Shown: positions 45,900 through 53,984 of the stretch, in pieces
Position numbering within the stretch: position 1 is the first letter of the stretch
Layout of the letters: each line of letters opens with the position of its first letter
Origin: Humimonas sp964465015
Lineage (GTDB): Bacteria; Gemmatimonadota; Gemmatimonadetes; Palauibacterales; Palauibacteraceae
Assembly: GCA_964465015.1 (NCBI GenBank)
Contig: CAYXHP010000149.1
Span: 29,147 to 93,146, forward strand
Length of the DNA stretch: 64,000 nt
Direction: 5' to 3'
Program-made: the position numbers and the translations under genes
Notes under the pieces: generated by a model
Told to the model about the DNA's origin: nothing
The model's database searches: none
The model's input: only the letters and a program-made list of their open reading frames with translations

Positions 45900-45936
45900 C
45901 GCTCCGGGGCCGGCCGGCGCGGCCGCGACCGGGCGG

Positions 45937-47289
45937 TCAGCGTCCGGCCTCCCCGCCGTCGGACCCGGCCCGCGCCCGGGCTTCCGAGGGGCTCCGGGGA
46001 AAGGTCCGGATCTTCCGCCCGGTGACGGCACGGTAGACGATCTCGATCGCCAGGGAGCCGCCCACCAGGCCGGCCAGGATCCACAGGCGCGAGGGGTGGG
46101 TCCGGGCCACCTGCCACAGGAGCGCGGCGAGGGCGATCAGGCACCCGACGGCGCCCAGGACGGAGATCCAGCGTCTCGACCCGGTCCGGTCGGCCAGCCA
46201 CACGTTGGCCGTATTCACCGCGGCGAACACCAGGAGGAACCCGGCGCTGCCGGCGGTCGAGATGCTCGTGAGGTCGAGGAGATTGGCCGCGAGCAGCGCC
46301 GCGGCGGCAGTGATGAGGAGTCCCTCGGCCGGCCGGTTCCACACCTTTCGCTCCAGCGTCTTCGGGAGCTGTCCCTGGCGCGCCACGATGTAGCTGAGCC
46401 GGGCCGAGCCGTACAGCGTCGCGTTGATGGCCGAAGCCGTCGAGAGCATGGCCGCGGCCGCGATGAGCGTGAAGCCGAACGATCCCAGGAACGGCCGCGC
46501 GGCGGCGGCCAGGGCGTAGTCTCTCGCCTGCACGATCTGGTGAACCGGCAGGTTCCCGACCGTGACCACCGCCACCAGCACGTACAGAGCGATCACGAAG
46601 CCCACCGAGGCGAACAGGGCGCGCGGCACGGTGCGCTCGGGGTCGCGGGCGTCTCCCGCCGTGTTGGCGATGAGCTCGAAGCCCTCGTAGGCGAGGAAGA
46701 TGATCATCCCGCCCGCCACGAGCTCCAGGGGCGGCTTCCACGACGACGGAGCGAGGCGTGCGGCCTGGACGCCGCCGATTCCCACCGCCGCGAAGAACAG
46801 GAGGATGAGGATCTTGATGGCCACGATCCAGTCCTCGACATCCCCGACGATGCGGGCGCTCAGCAGGTTGATGCCCGCGATGCCGGCCACCGCACCGCTG
46901 ATGAGGATGTGCTTCCACAGGGGCCGCGCCGCCTGCGCGAAGAAGGTCGAGCCGTAGCTTCCGAAGGCAAACGCGTACAGCGCCAGCATGACGATGTAAC
47001 TCAGCCACAGGAGGACGTTGAGGGCCCCGGTGAGCGTGCCGCTGCCGAAGGCGTGGTCCAGGTAGGTGACGGTGCCGCCCGGGCCCGGGAAGGTCACGGC
47101 CAGCCGACTGTAGGAATAGGCGGTGACGAGGGCGATGGCTCCCGCCACCAGGAAGGCCACCGGCGTCCCACCGCCGGCCAGCTCCACGGCCAGTCCGAGG
47201 ACCGCGAAGATGCCGCCCCCGACCATGCCGCCCACGCCGATGGAGGCCGCTTCCCAGAAGCCGATGCCCCCGCCGTCGCTGCCGCTCAT
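45937..47289 (-). CDS. APC family amino-acid permease
   Basis: Inner-membrane transporter of 450 residues with about 12 hydrophobic helices. The first helix has the APC substrate-binding break IGVGGMVGGGIFAVLG. YSYSRLAVTFPGPGGTVTYL and IIFLAYEGFELIANTAGDARDPERTVPRAL match the amino-acid/polyamine superfamily. The cytoplasmic tail is basic. ATG 47289 was chosen at the start of similarity. Substrate unknown. Three TGCCAC copies and a hairpin lie upstream. It is convergent with the PDZ gene. Confidence 0.9.
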   Translation of the reverse strand: MSGSDGGGIGFWEAASIGVGGMVGGGIFAVLGLAVELAGGGTPVAFLVAGAIALVTAYSYSRLAVTFPGPGGTVTYLDHAFGSGTLTGALNVLLWLSYIVMLALYAFAFGSYGSTFFAQAARPLWKHILISGAVAGIAGINLLSARIVGDVEDWIVAIKILILLFFAAVGIGGVQAARLAPSSWKPPLELVAGGMIIFLAYEGFELIANTAGDARDPERTVPRALFASVGFVIALYVLVAVVTVGNLPVHQIVQARDYALAAAARPFLGSFGFTLIAAAAMLSTASAINATLYGSARLSYIVARQGQLPKTLERKVWNRPAEGLLITAAAALLAANLLDLTSISTAGSAGFLLVFAAVNTANVWLADRTGSRRWISVLGAVGCLIALAALLWQVARTHPSRLWILAGLVGGSLAIEIVYRAVTGRKIRTFPRSPSEARARAGSDGGEAGR

Positions 47290-47333
47290 CGGGAGCGGGG
47301 AGGACGGGAGACGGATCGCCGACGCGCGGACTT

Positions 47334-47380
47334 TGCCACGTTGGAGTGGCGTTGGGTTCCTTGCCACAGGAGGGTGCCAC
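47334..47380. repeat. Three direct TGCCAC copies upstream of the permease
   Basis: TGCCAC occurs at 47334-47339, 47362-47367 and 47375-47380. The first forms GCCAC-gttgga-GTGGC with 47346-47350. They lie 45-91 nt before the permease start on the minus strand. Possible regulator sites; no known factor recognised. Confidence 0.3.
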
Positions 47381-47417
47381 GCGCCGGCGAGTCCACCTCG
47401 CCGTCTTTCCCGTCCAT

Positions 47418-47450
47418 CGGATCGCGATGCGTGTTCTGTGCCGCGATCCG
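47418..47450. terminator. 9-bp hairpin between the LOG gene and the permease
   Basis: CGGATCGCG (47418-47426) pairs with CGCGATCCG (47442-47450) around 15 nt. It lies about 107 nt past the stop of the LOG gene and 129 nt before the permease start, both on the minus strand. Terminator or operator; no T-run. Confidence 0.3.
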
Positions 47451-47556
47451 AACATTGGACGCTCGTGGGGGACGGAAGGTTGCCTTCGCCGGTCCCGTCC
47501 CGCGCCAGGTCACCCTACGCACTCCGCCGGGGCGAAGTTTCATGCCGCCGGTGGGG

Positions 47557-48291
47557 TCAGGCGCCGGAGGGCTCGTCGGATCCCCTCACCCGCTTCAGGT
47601 CCTCCTGCAGGATGGAGACGGCCTCGGAGACCGTTTCGACACATTGCGGGAGGTCGAGGTCGCCCGGGTCGGCCAGCCGACGGGTCCCGTTGTCCAGCAT
47701 GTAGTGGCGCCCCCAGCCCACCAGCTCCCGCCACATCGGGCCGATCATGATGAACGGCCGGTCGGTGATGTGACGCACCTGCATGAGCTGCCACACCATG
47801 AGCGCCTCCAGCGTGGTGCCGATCCCTCCCGGCACGACCACGAAGGCGCTCGACAGCCGGACGAAGTGGTGGAGTCGGGTGAAGAAGGTGCGGTGCACGT
47901 AGGCCTTCTCGACGTACGGGTTCACCTCCTGCTCGTGTGGCACCTCGATGTTGAGTCCGAACGAGCGGGTCACGCCCTGCGGGTCTCCCTCCTCGGATCC
48001 GCGGTTGGCGGCTTCCATGAGGCCCGGCCCTCCGCCGGTGACGATGTCGCACCCCATGCGTGACAGCTCGGTGGCCAACTCGCGCACGTGGCCGTAGATC
48101 GCGTCCCCCTCCTTCATGCGCGAGGAGCCGAAGATAGTGACGCGGTAGTAGGGGAGCCGGGGGGCGTGGATGCGGGCCAGATCGTCCACGGCCTTCCACA
48201 GGTCGAGCAGGGTCTCGTCGACGATGTCGAAGATCTGCTTGCTCTCGATGCTCACCGCGTCCGAGGATCCGTGCTCCGGCGTGTGGCCCAT
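47557..48291 (-). CDS. LOG family protein (cytokinin-type nucleoside 5'-monophosphate phosphoribohydrolase)
   Basis: Rossmann-fold protein of 244 residues. VTIFGSSRMKEGD opens the fold. The signatures are VTGGGPGLMEAANRG and VVVPGGIGTTLEALMV, the PGGxGTxxE catalytic motif of LOG/lysine-decarboxylase-like proteins. Bacterial relatives cleave AMP-type nucleotides to base and ribose 5-phosphate; some are PpnN-like nucleosidases. The ATG at 48291 has AAGGAAGG upstream and was preferred to an in-frame ATG at 48429, which adds a low-complexity leader. Confidence 0.9.
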   Translation of the reverse strand: MGHTPEHGSSDAVSIESKQIFDIVDETLLDLWKAVDDLARIHAPRLPYYRVTIFGSSRMKEGDAIYGHVRELATELSRMGCDIVTGGGPGLMEAANRGSEEGDPQGVTRSFGLNIEVPHEQEVNPYVEKAYVHRTFFTRLHHFVRLSSAFVVVPGGIGTTLEALMVWQLMQVRHITDRPFIMIGPMWRELVGWGRHYMLDNGTRRLADPGDLDLPQCVETVSEAVSILQEDLKRVRGSDEPSGA

Positions 48292-48439
48292 GCTCGCCTT
48301 CCTTCGCGGGGGGGCGTGCGCTCGCGCCCTGCGGCCGGGCGATCCGGCCACGGGCGCCCACATCGGCGGGCGAGGGATACCCGGGGCCGGCGCCGGCGTT
48401 TCGTCCTCCGGCATGGCCAGGCGACGCATCGAGTGCGGG

Positions 48440-48472
48440 CCGCCCGCCAGAAGGCCCCGGTCCGGCGGGCGG
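48440..48472. terminator. 9-bp hairpin after the ECF sigma operon
   Basis: CCGCCCGCC (48440-48448) pairs perfectly with GGCGGGCGG (48464-48472) around 15 nt. It lies about 50 nt past the stop of the last gene of the sigma-factor operon (minus strand) and before the LOG gene. Plausible terminator without a T-run. Confidence 0.35.
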
Positions 48473-48523
48473 GAGTCGGCTCGTCGGGAGCCGGGGGAGC
48501 CGGGCGAACCGCGGGAGCCGGAG

Positions 48524-49162
48524 CTAAGGCCTCGGACCGCCGCTCCCGGAATCCGAGCGACCGCGCGCCGCCCTGCGCTCCTGGAGCAGGCGGCGTAGCC
48601 GCTGGCGCTGCTCGGGGGTGAGAATCGTGAAGATCTGCATCCGGGTGCGGCGCACGATCGCGCGGTAGCGCGGGCTCACGCGGGCCGTGAGCCGCCGGGC
48701 CTGCGCCTGCTCCTCGTGCACCACCTGGGCGATGCGGTCCTTCTGCTCCGGGCTGAGGTCGAGGCTGTCCGCCAGCCACGCCAGGACCCGGCCACCGGCC
48801 AGCTCACTTCCGCGGCCCGGCAGGATGCGGCTCCGGTCCGGTCGGGAGCTCCCCGCACCGGAGGCCGGCGCGCGGCCGCTCGTGGGGGCCCCGGACGGTC
48901 GGGCGCTCTCCGAAGCGGCTCCCCGCGTCGAGGACGCCTCCGCCTCCCTGCGGCCCTCCGCGATCGTTTCGGCCGGCCCCGCCGACGTGCCGGCGGCGAT
49001 CGCGGCGACCGGCGGCGTGAGGAGCGTGCGGTCGATCACGATGCCGGCCAGCACACCGACGATCACCGCCAGAGCCAGGAAGAGCGCCGCCACCAGCCGG
49101 CCCCGCGGGTCTCCGGTCCCCTGCACCTCGGGTCGCGCCGTCTCCATCTCGGTCGGGACCAT
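48524..49162 (-). CDS. Membrane-anchored protein with CpxP/Spy-like LTxxQ motifs (hypothetical)
   Basis: Not firmly assigned. There are 212 residues: a transmembrane helix at about 23-45 (LVAALFLALAVIVGVLAGIVI), a long Ser/Ala/Gly linker, then a helical C-terminal region at about 120-200. That region carries LSPEQKDRIAQVV and LTPEQRQRLRRLL, LTxxQ-type motifs of Spy/CpxP/ZraP-like periplasmic proteins. The ATG abuts the preceding stop (49163). It is the third gene of an ECF sigma operon, so it may be an envelope-stress sensor or chaperone (inference). Confidence 0.7.
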   Translation of the reverse strand: MVPTEMETARPEVQGTGDPRGRLVAALFLALAVIVGVLAGIVIDRTLLTPPVAAIAAGTSAGPAETIAEGRREAEASSTRGAASESARPSGAPTSGRAPASGAGSSRPDRSRILPGRGSELAGGRVLAWLADSLDLSPEQKDRIAQVVHEEQAQARRLTARVSPRYRAIVRRTRMQIFTILTPEQRQRLRRLLQERRAARGRSDSGSGGPRP

Positions 49163-49648
49163 CTATTCCTCCTCGAGGGCCGACAGGAGCAGGGCCTCTC
49201 CGCCGTCGGCGGCTTCCATGTAGGCCAGGACGGGATCCCCGGTCCCGGGGGCCGCCAGCGCCAGGTGCGACAGATCTGCCTCGGCGGAGGACGGGGAGGC
49301 CGCATCCGCCGGGCCCGCCGCTGAGGAGCCGGCGGTGGGCGTCGTCGCGGCGGTCTCACCGGTCGGGGTTCGGAGACCCGCGCGCGGCAGCAGCAGGACC
49401 AGGGCGAGTACGGCGGCAGCGGCCAGGGGAATCCCGGCTCGCGCCCAGCGAGAGGCGTGACCCCACCACGGGAGCGGCCGGCGGCGGGCGGCGAGCAGGG
49501 GCTCGGCCCGGTGACGGACCCCGCGGACGAGTGCCTCCCAGTCGACCTCGGTCGCGGGCGGCTCCGTAGCCGCGGCGCGCAGCGCCGCTCGTAGCTCGTC
49601 GCGGCCCGGCGCGCGCATGTCTTCTCCCTCGCCCCCGTCGTACGTCAT
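49163..49648 (-). CDS. Putative anti-sigma-type membrane protein (hypothetical)
   Basis: There are 161 residues with one transmembrane helix at about 70-90 (AGIPLAAAAVLALVLLLP). The N-terminal part is cytoplasmic by prediction (DELRAALRAAATEPPATEVDWEALV), and a Ser/Ala/Thr-rich extracytoplasmic tail follows. It lacks the HxxxCxxC zinc anti-sigma motif. Position is the main argument: the ATG overlaps the ECF sigma stop (ATGA), the classic sigma/anti-sigma arrangement. It could instead be a structural partner of the CpxP-like protein that follows. Confidence 0.68.
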   Translation of the reverse strand: MTYDGGEGEDMRAPGRDELRAALRAAATEPPATEVDWEALVRGVRHRAEPLLAARRRPLPWWGHASRWARAGIPLAAAAVLALVLLLPRAGLRTPTGETAATTPTAGSSAAGPADAASPSSAEADLSHLALAAPGTGDPVLAYMEAADGGEALLLSALEEE

Positions 49649-50238
49649 GAGAGTCCCTCCTCGACCTCGTCTCCGATCCCGGGCCGGAACGCTCCCAACA
49701 CCTCGCGAAGCTCCGCCCGGGCCCGGTGCAGGTGCCAGCGAACCGTTCCATCGGCCAGGTCCAGCATGGCCGCGATCTCGGGGCTCGAGAAGCCCTCGAG
49801 CTCGTGGAGCCGGACGATGGCCGCGCGCGGCTCGTCCAGTCCGTTCAGGGCCCGCCGGAGCGCGGTACGCAGCTCCTCGCGCTCGGCTTCCCGGTGCGGC
49901 GACGGGTTCGCCGACACGGCGTCGCCGGGGATCGTCTCCGTCCGCCGAATCGACCGGGCTTTCCGGGCGTTGAGACCGCGGTTCACCACGATCCGGAACA
50001 GCCATGGCCCGAAGGGCCGGCGCGGCTCGAAGCCGTCGATCGCCTCCAGTGCCGCCACGAAAGCCTCCTGGACCAGGTCCTCCGCGTCCGCCCGGTTCTC
50101 GAGCAGCCGGTAGGCGATCGAGAACGCTCGCCGCATGTATCGGCGCACGAGGATGTCGTACGCCGTGCCGTCCCCCCGCTGGACCCGGGCGACGAGCGGC
50201 CAATCGTCCCGCTCGGGGGCGTGGGCGGCGTCCTCCAC
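49645..50238 (-). CDS. ECF-type RNA polymerase sigma factor (RpoE-like)
   Basis: Alternative sigma factor of 197 residues. Region 2 lies at about 25-95: YDILVRRYMRRAFSIAYRLL, then the core-binding ENRADAEDLVQEAFVAAL block and PWLFRIVVNRGLN. Region 4 lies at about 125-180: ALNGLDEPRAAIVRLHELEG and the helix-turn-helix FSSPEIAAMLDLADGTVRWHLHRAR. It starts at GTG 50238. It is followed by a coupled single-pass membrane protein and a CpxP-like gene, suggesting envelope-stress control. I could not see a convincing autoregulatory -35 GGAAC element. Confidence 0.93.
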   Translation of the reverse strand: MEDAAHAPERDDWPLVARVQRGDGTAYDILVRRYMRRAFSIAYRLLENRADAEDLVQEAFVAALEAIDGFEPRRPFGPWLFRIVVNRGLNARKARSIRRTETIPGDAVSANPSPHREAEREELRTALRRALNGLDEPRAAIVRLHELEGFSSPEIAAMLDLADGTVRWHLHRARAELREVLGAFRPGIGDEVEEGLS

Positions 50239-50469
50239 GTCGTGGCGCCTCCTGCTGGGAGCCGTGGTGTCCGATCCGAATCGTGTCGACTCCTCTCAAG
50301 ATACAGTCGGCCCCCGCCGGACGTTGGCGGCGCCGCGGCCCGTGAAGCTCCGGTCGGCTGCCGGCGCGCCTCGGCGACCGCGGAAGGCGCGTCCGACTGG
50401 ACCCGCGGGGTCGGGCGCCTGTAGCTTGCGCCGCTCCCGATATCCAGCGGAACGAACCGAGAGGACGGC

Positions 50470-51198
50470 ATGTCGCGAGGTGAGCATGGGCCGGGCGCAC
50501 CGGCCAGGCGGCGATGGACGACGATGGCGAGCCTGGGGGCGCTGGTAGGCTTCACCCTGCTCGCCTGCCGCGGCCAGGGACAGGGGAAGAAGAGCGGCGA
50601 GGCGGCGACCGGAGGCTCGGGAGAGGCCGGGGCGACGTTTCCCGACAGCTTCAGGGTTCGGTTCGAGACCACCGCCGGCGCCTTCACGGTCGAGGTCCAC
50701 CGGGCGTGGGCGCCCCTGGGCGCCGCGCGATTCTACCGCCTCGTGGAGGAGCACTACTACGACGGAAACCGCTTCTTCCGCGTGCTTCCGGGCTTCGTGG
50801 CGCAGTTCGGCATTGCGGGTGATTCGGCGCTCACGGCCCGGTGGCGGCAGCGCCCCATCCGGGACGACCGGGTCGTCAAGAGCAACACGCGGGGCACGCT
50901 GTCTTTCGCGGCGGCGGGTCCCGACACGCGCACCACTCAGGTGTTCGTCAACCTGACCGACAACCAGCGGCTGGACGGCATGGGCTTCGCGCCATTCGGC
51001 GAGGTCGTCGAGGGGATGGCCACCGTGGACTCGCTCTACTCCGGCTACGGCGAGGGAGCCCCTCGCGGACAGGGACCGGACCAGGGCATGATCATGCGCC
51101 GCGGCAACCGCTATCTCGAGGACTCGTTCCCGAAGCTCGACGCGATCCGGACGGCCCGGGTGGTAGGATCGGCAGGCGAGGGCGCGTCGGGCTCCTGA
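50470..51198 (+). CDS. Cyclophilin-type peptidyl-prolyl isomerase lipoprotein
   Basis: Envelope folding enzyme of 242 residues. The lipobox GFTLLAC gives Cys33. The cyclophilin domain covers about 60-215, with FTVEVHRAWAPLGAARFYRL, HYYDGNRFFRVLPGFVAQFG (catalytic Arg), GTLSFAAAG, TQVFVNLTDNQRLD and FAPFGEVVEGMATVDSL. This is the second predicted lipid-anchored prolyl isomerase in the window, beside the FKBP at 35316. It is divergent from the ECF sigma gene across a 231-nt gap and convergent with the MetF-like gene. Confidence 0.93.
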   Translation: MSRGEHGPGAPARRRWTTMASLGALVGFTLLACRGQGQGKKSGEAATGGSGEAGATFPDSFRVRFETTAGAFTVEVHRAWAPLGAARFYRLVEEHYYDGNRFFRVLPGFVAQFGIAGDSALTARWRQRPIRDDRVVKSNTRGTLSFAAAGPDTRTTQVFVNLTDNQRLDGMGFAPFGEVVEGMATVDSLYSGYGEGAPRGQGPDQGMIMRRGNRYLEDSFPKLDAIRTARVVGSAGEGASGS

Positions 51199-51228
51199 CA
51201 GGATCCGGGGCACCGCCCGGAGGCAGGC

Positions 51229-52098
51229 TCAGCCGAGCGCCGCGAGGATTCGATCCAGCCGCTCCGGTGCCCGGCGATGGCCCAGATTGCTGACGTACAC
51301 GTGCCGCGCCCCCGCGGCGCGGAGCGTCCGGATCGAGCGCGCACAGATCGTCTCGGGAGACTCGCCGCGCGCGAATTCGCTCGTGATCTCCGCCGCCGGA
51401 ACCGGAAAGAAGCGAGCCAGGGACGCGAGCGTTTCCGGACGGGCGCTCCGGTAGAAGAAGACGCCGAACACGCCCGGCATCGAGAGCCCGCGGCGGCTCG
51501 CCTCGGCCAGGAACGCCTCCACGCGGCCGACGCTGTGGTGGGACACCACCTGGCTCAGGAAGAACTCACCCGTGAAGGACTCGTCGAGGAGGTACCCTAC
51601 CTGCTCCCGTGGATCGCGGTGCGGGTTGGTCCATCCACCCAGCGTCAGCCCCGGCACCCGGCGGCGAATCTCCCGTCGCAGGAGATAGGCGTGCGGCATG
51701 CAGCGAGCCGGTCCGCCCGAGGCGTCCCCGCCCAGGACCGTGAGGGCCTGGATGCCCTGGGAAGCGGCCCGCTCCGCGTAGCGCAGGCAGTAGTCCAGCG
51801 TGTGCTTGCAGGTCAGAAACGGGACCAGTCGCTCCTTGGAGACGTCTCCGGCCAGGTTGGTCACCAGGTGCCGAAGATTCTCCTCCTCCCGCCGGCCGGT
51901 CGCGTCGTCGGTCAGGAAGACCGCCGTGTCGCGGAGTCCCAGGCGGCGCAGGGCGTGGTGGAGGTCGATCCAGCTCTCCATTCCCTCGGCGGACGAGAGG
52001 TCGGCGGGAGGCGGCCGGAGCTCGGCCGCCACGAGCGGATCGGGGCGCCGCAACCGATCGAGGAAGCCGGACTTTCTCGGGAGTTCGGGGGTGAGCAT
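51229..52098 (-). CDS. Methylenetetrahydrofolate reductase-like protein
   Basis: Protein of 289 residues that looks like the MetF TIM barrel: VAAELRPPPADLSS near the N-terminus, KERLVPFLTCKHTL, then AASQGIQALTVLGGDASGG, which corresponds to the folate-binding GD turn of MetF, and FTGEFFLSQVV at about 168-178. Sequence divergence is large, so it may use another C1 carrier or be a folate-linked paralogue. Start ATG 52098 follows a short leader; an upstream in-frame start at 52143 is possible. It is divergent from the ICMT-like gene. Confidence 0.62.
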   Translation of the reverse strand: MLTPELPRKSGFLDRLRRPDPLVAAELRPPPADLSSAEGMESWIDLHHALRRLGLRDTAVFLTDDATGRREEENLRHLVTNLAGDVSKERLVPFLTCKHTLDYCLRYAERAASQGIQALTVLGGDASGGPARCMPHAYLLRREIRRRVPGLTLGGWTNPHRDPREQVGYLLDESFTGEFFLSQVVSHHSVGRVEAFLAEASRRGLSMPGVFGVFFYRSARPETLASLARFFPVPAAEITSEFARGESPETICARSIRTLRAAGARHVYVSNLGHRRAPERLDRILAALG

Positions 52099-52163
52099 CT
52101 TGGGCCCCAACCTAGGGGGCGACGCGGTCGTCCGTCGAGGCATCCCTCACCGGCGATGCGCAC

Positions 52164-52712
52164 GTGAAAGGCTGGTTCTACCGCTTCCGCGGATGGCTCG
52201 TCGCACCGCCGCTTCTGTTCGCCCTGCTCTCCACGACGGGACGCGTGGACCGGCCCGGCCTCTGCTGGGGCCTCGGGCTCGGCCTGTTCGGTCTCGGACT
52301 CCTGATCCGCGTGTGGGCCCAGGAGCACCTCCACTACCGGCTCCGGGCGGAGACGCTGCTCACCCGCACCGGCCCGTACCGGCGGATGCGGAACCCGATC
52401 TACGCGGGCAACACACTGATCGGCGCCGGCCTGGTGTCGACCACGGGCCTCCTGTGGCTCGTCCCCTTCACGGTGGCGTGGTTCCTGGCCGTGTACGCGG
52501 TGGTGGTGCGGCACGAGGAGCGCGTGCTGTCCGAGCGCTATGGCGAGCCCTACCGGCAATGGCTCGTCGAGACGCCGCGCTGGTTCCCCCGCGGCCGGGC
52601 TCTCGGAGGCCTCGAGCTCTTGAACGAGCACCTCGGCTCCTCGATCGTGGCGGAGCTGTACAACCTCCTCTACCTGGTCCCCTTCGTGGTCCGCTCGCTG
52701 CTCACGCGCTAG
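52164..52712 (+). CDS. Isoprenylcysteine carboxyl methyltransferase family protein
   Basis: Integral membrane methyltransferase-like protein of 182 residues with about four or five helices. The SAM-binding signature of the ICMT/PEMT family is present: TRTGPYRRMRNPIYAGNTL at about 72-90 and HEERVLSERYGEPYRQW at about 118-134. It starts at GTG 52164. Bacterial members methylate diverse lipids or small molecules; the substrate is unknown. The 3' end overlaps the convergent gene by 11 nt. Confidence 0.88.
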   Translation: MKGWFYRFRGWLVAPPLLFALLSTTGRVDRPGLCWGLGLGLFGLGLLIRVWAQEHLHYRLRAETLLTRTGPYRRMRNPIYAGNTLIGAGLVSTTGLLWLVPFTVAWFLAVYAVVVRHEERVLSERYGEPYRQWLVETPRWFPRGRALGGLELLNEHLGSSIVAELYNLLYLVPFVVRSLLTR

Positions 52713-53013
52713 GACGGCCGGCGCCCCCCTCCCGGCGAACCACGGCGAGAGGACTGTCGTCGACGTACGCGCGTCCGCCCGCGCGCTGCACCCGGTAGAT
52801 CGCGACCTCGTCGGCGGAGCGCACCAGGCGAACCCGCTGCTCCCGGGCGGGTGCGGGGCCGGTGTCCAGCCGGACGAGCTGGTCGTCCAGCGCTTCCGTG
52901 TACAGGCCCGTCTCGACCCGGCCGTAACCCTCGTCCCGCAGGAGGCGCAAGGCCGCCTCGTAGGACATCTCCGGCTCGGGTGGCGTCCTCTCCGGCTGGC
53001 GCGACTCGCGCAT
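52702..53013 (-). CDS. Hypothetical protein
   Basis: Not recognised. There are 103 residues from ATG 53013: a Pro/Glu-rich start, then a compact region EAALRLLRDEGYGRVETGLYTEALDDQLVRLDTG and a strand-rich end (QRVRLVRSADEVAIYRVQRAG). Composition and codon bias match neighbours, so it is likely a real gene. No signal peptide or membrane segment. It overlaps the convergent ICMT-like gene by 11 nt and is divergent from the barrel gene at 53239. Confidence 0.6.
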   Translation of the reverse strand: MRESRQPERTPPEPEMSYEAALRLLRDEGYGRVETGLYTEALDDQLVRLDTGPAPAREQRVRLVRSADEVAIYRVQRAGGRAYVDDSPLAVVRREGGAGRPSA

Positions 53014-53238
53014 GGGATCCTCCGCGATGATCGGGAACGGGTGGGCGCGTCCCCGTCGCCGGCCACCTCCGGCCGGCCAGACGTTTCGCGCCGACGCTCC
53101 AGACCCCATCTTATATGAAGCCAGGTGGATACCGTCGCGCGGACACGGCAACGCCGCCGGCTCCTCCCGTACCGCAGGCTCCGCACCGCTGCGGTCGAGC
53201 GAATCCGCTCCGTGGAACAGGAAGACAGGAGAGCTACA

Positions 53239-53850
53239 ATGTCACGATACGGTTCGATTCTGCCAGCTCTCGTCGGCGCGCTCGCGCTGGCGCTGCCCTC
53301 GGCCGCCCGGGCGCAGGTCGGTACGGCCATCGATGTGGCCCGGAATCTTTCGGTGGAAGGCCGCGCCGGCATCGGCATCCCGGCCGGCGACCTCGCAGAC
53401 ATGGAAGACCCGGGCTTCTCCGCCGGGCTCGGCGTCTCGTACAAGCTGACCGATCGCCTTCGCGTCCGGGCGGACGGAGACCTCGAGACGCTGCTCGGCA
53501 AGGCGATCCCGAACACCCTCAGCGCCTACCCCGATCTCAAGCTGTGGCACTACGGCGCCGGTCTCGAGGCGGACCTCCTACGCCCGATCCTCATCCCGTG
53601 GCGCATCTCGGCTGGAGTCGGGGCAGGGGCCACGACCTTCAAGTTCGACCAGGCCACCTCGTCGAACACCTACTTCACGACCAGCGGCTTCGTCCGACTG
53701 GGCTACCACCCGCTGCCTCTCATGGACGTGTTCCTACAGGCTCGGGCGTACCTCATGTTCACCAAGAGCCAGGACTTCACCGGAACGCCGGTCGGCAGCA
53801 AGGCATGGTCCTTTCCGCTCCAGGGAGGTGTGGCGCTGCACCTGCCCTGA
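53239..53850 (+). CDS. Outer-membrane beta-barrel protein, copy 1
   Basis: Exported protein of 203 residues. The signal peptide is at about 1-25 (LVGALALALPSAARAQ). The rest is alternating amphipathic strands: SVEGRAGIGIPAGDLADM, GFSAGLGVSYKLTDRLRVRADGD, ISAGVGAGATTFKF and FPLQGGVALHLP at the end. This pattern is typical of small OmpA/OmpW-like barrels. It resembles the next gene (53985) in strand order and in DLKLWHYGAGLE versus DLWHYTVGLE, so they are tandem paralogues. Function unknown. CAGGAGAG precedes the ATG. Confidence 0.82.
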   Translation: MSRYGSILPALVGALALALPSAARAQVGTAIDVARNLSVEGRAGIGIPAGDLADMEDPGFSAGLGVSYKLTDRLRVRADGDLETLLGKAIPNTLSAYPDLKLWHYGAGLEADLLRPILIPWRISAGVGAGATTFKFDQATSSNTYFTTSGFVRLGYHPLPLMDVFLQARAYLMFTKSQDFTGTPVGSKAWSFPLQGGVALHLP

Positions 53851-53984
53851 TGTGATCGTGGGGCTCGCCTCCGGAGAGGCTGGACTCGTGGCGTGACAGA
53901 TGCGTCCAGGGGGTCGGTCCGTTCCGGAGAGATGGGACGGTCGATGAGAGGAACGCGAGTGACGGGCTCGAAGGAGGAGGAGAG

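Noticed and set aside
50660..50690. GGTTCGAGACC resembling a tRNA T-loop
   Set aside because: Lies inside the cyclophilin coding frame and no acceptor, D or anticodon stem can be formed around it.
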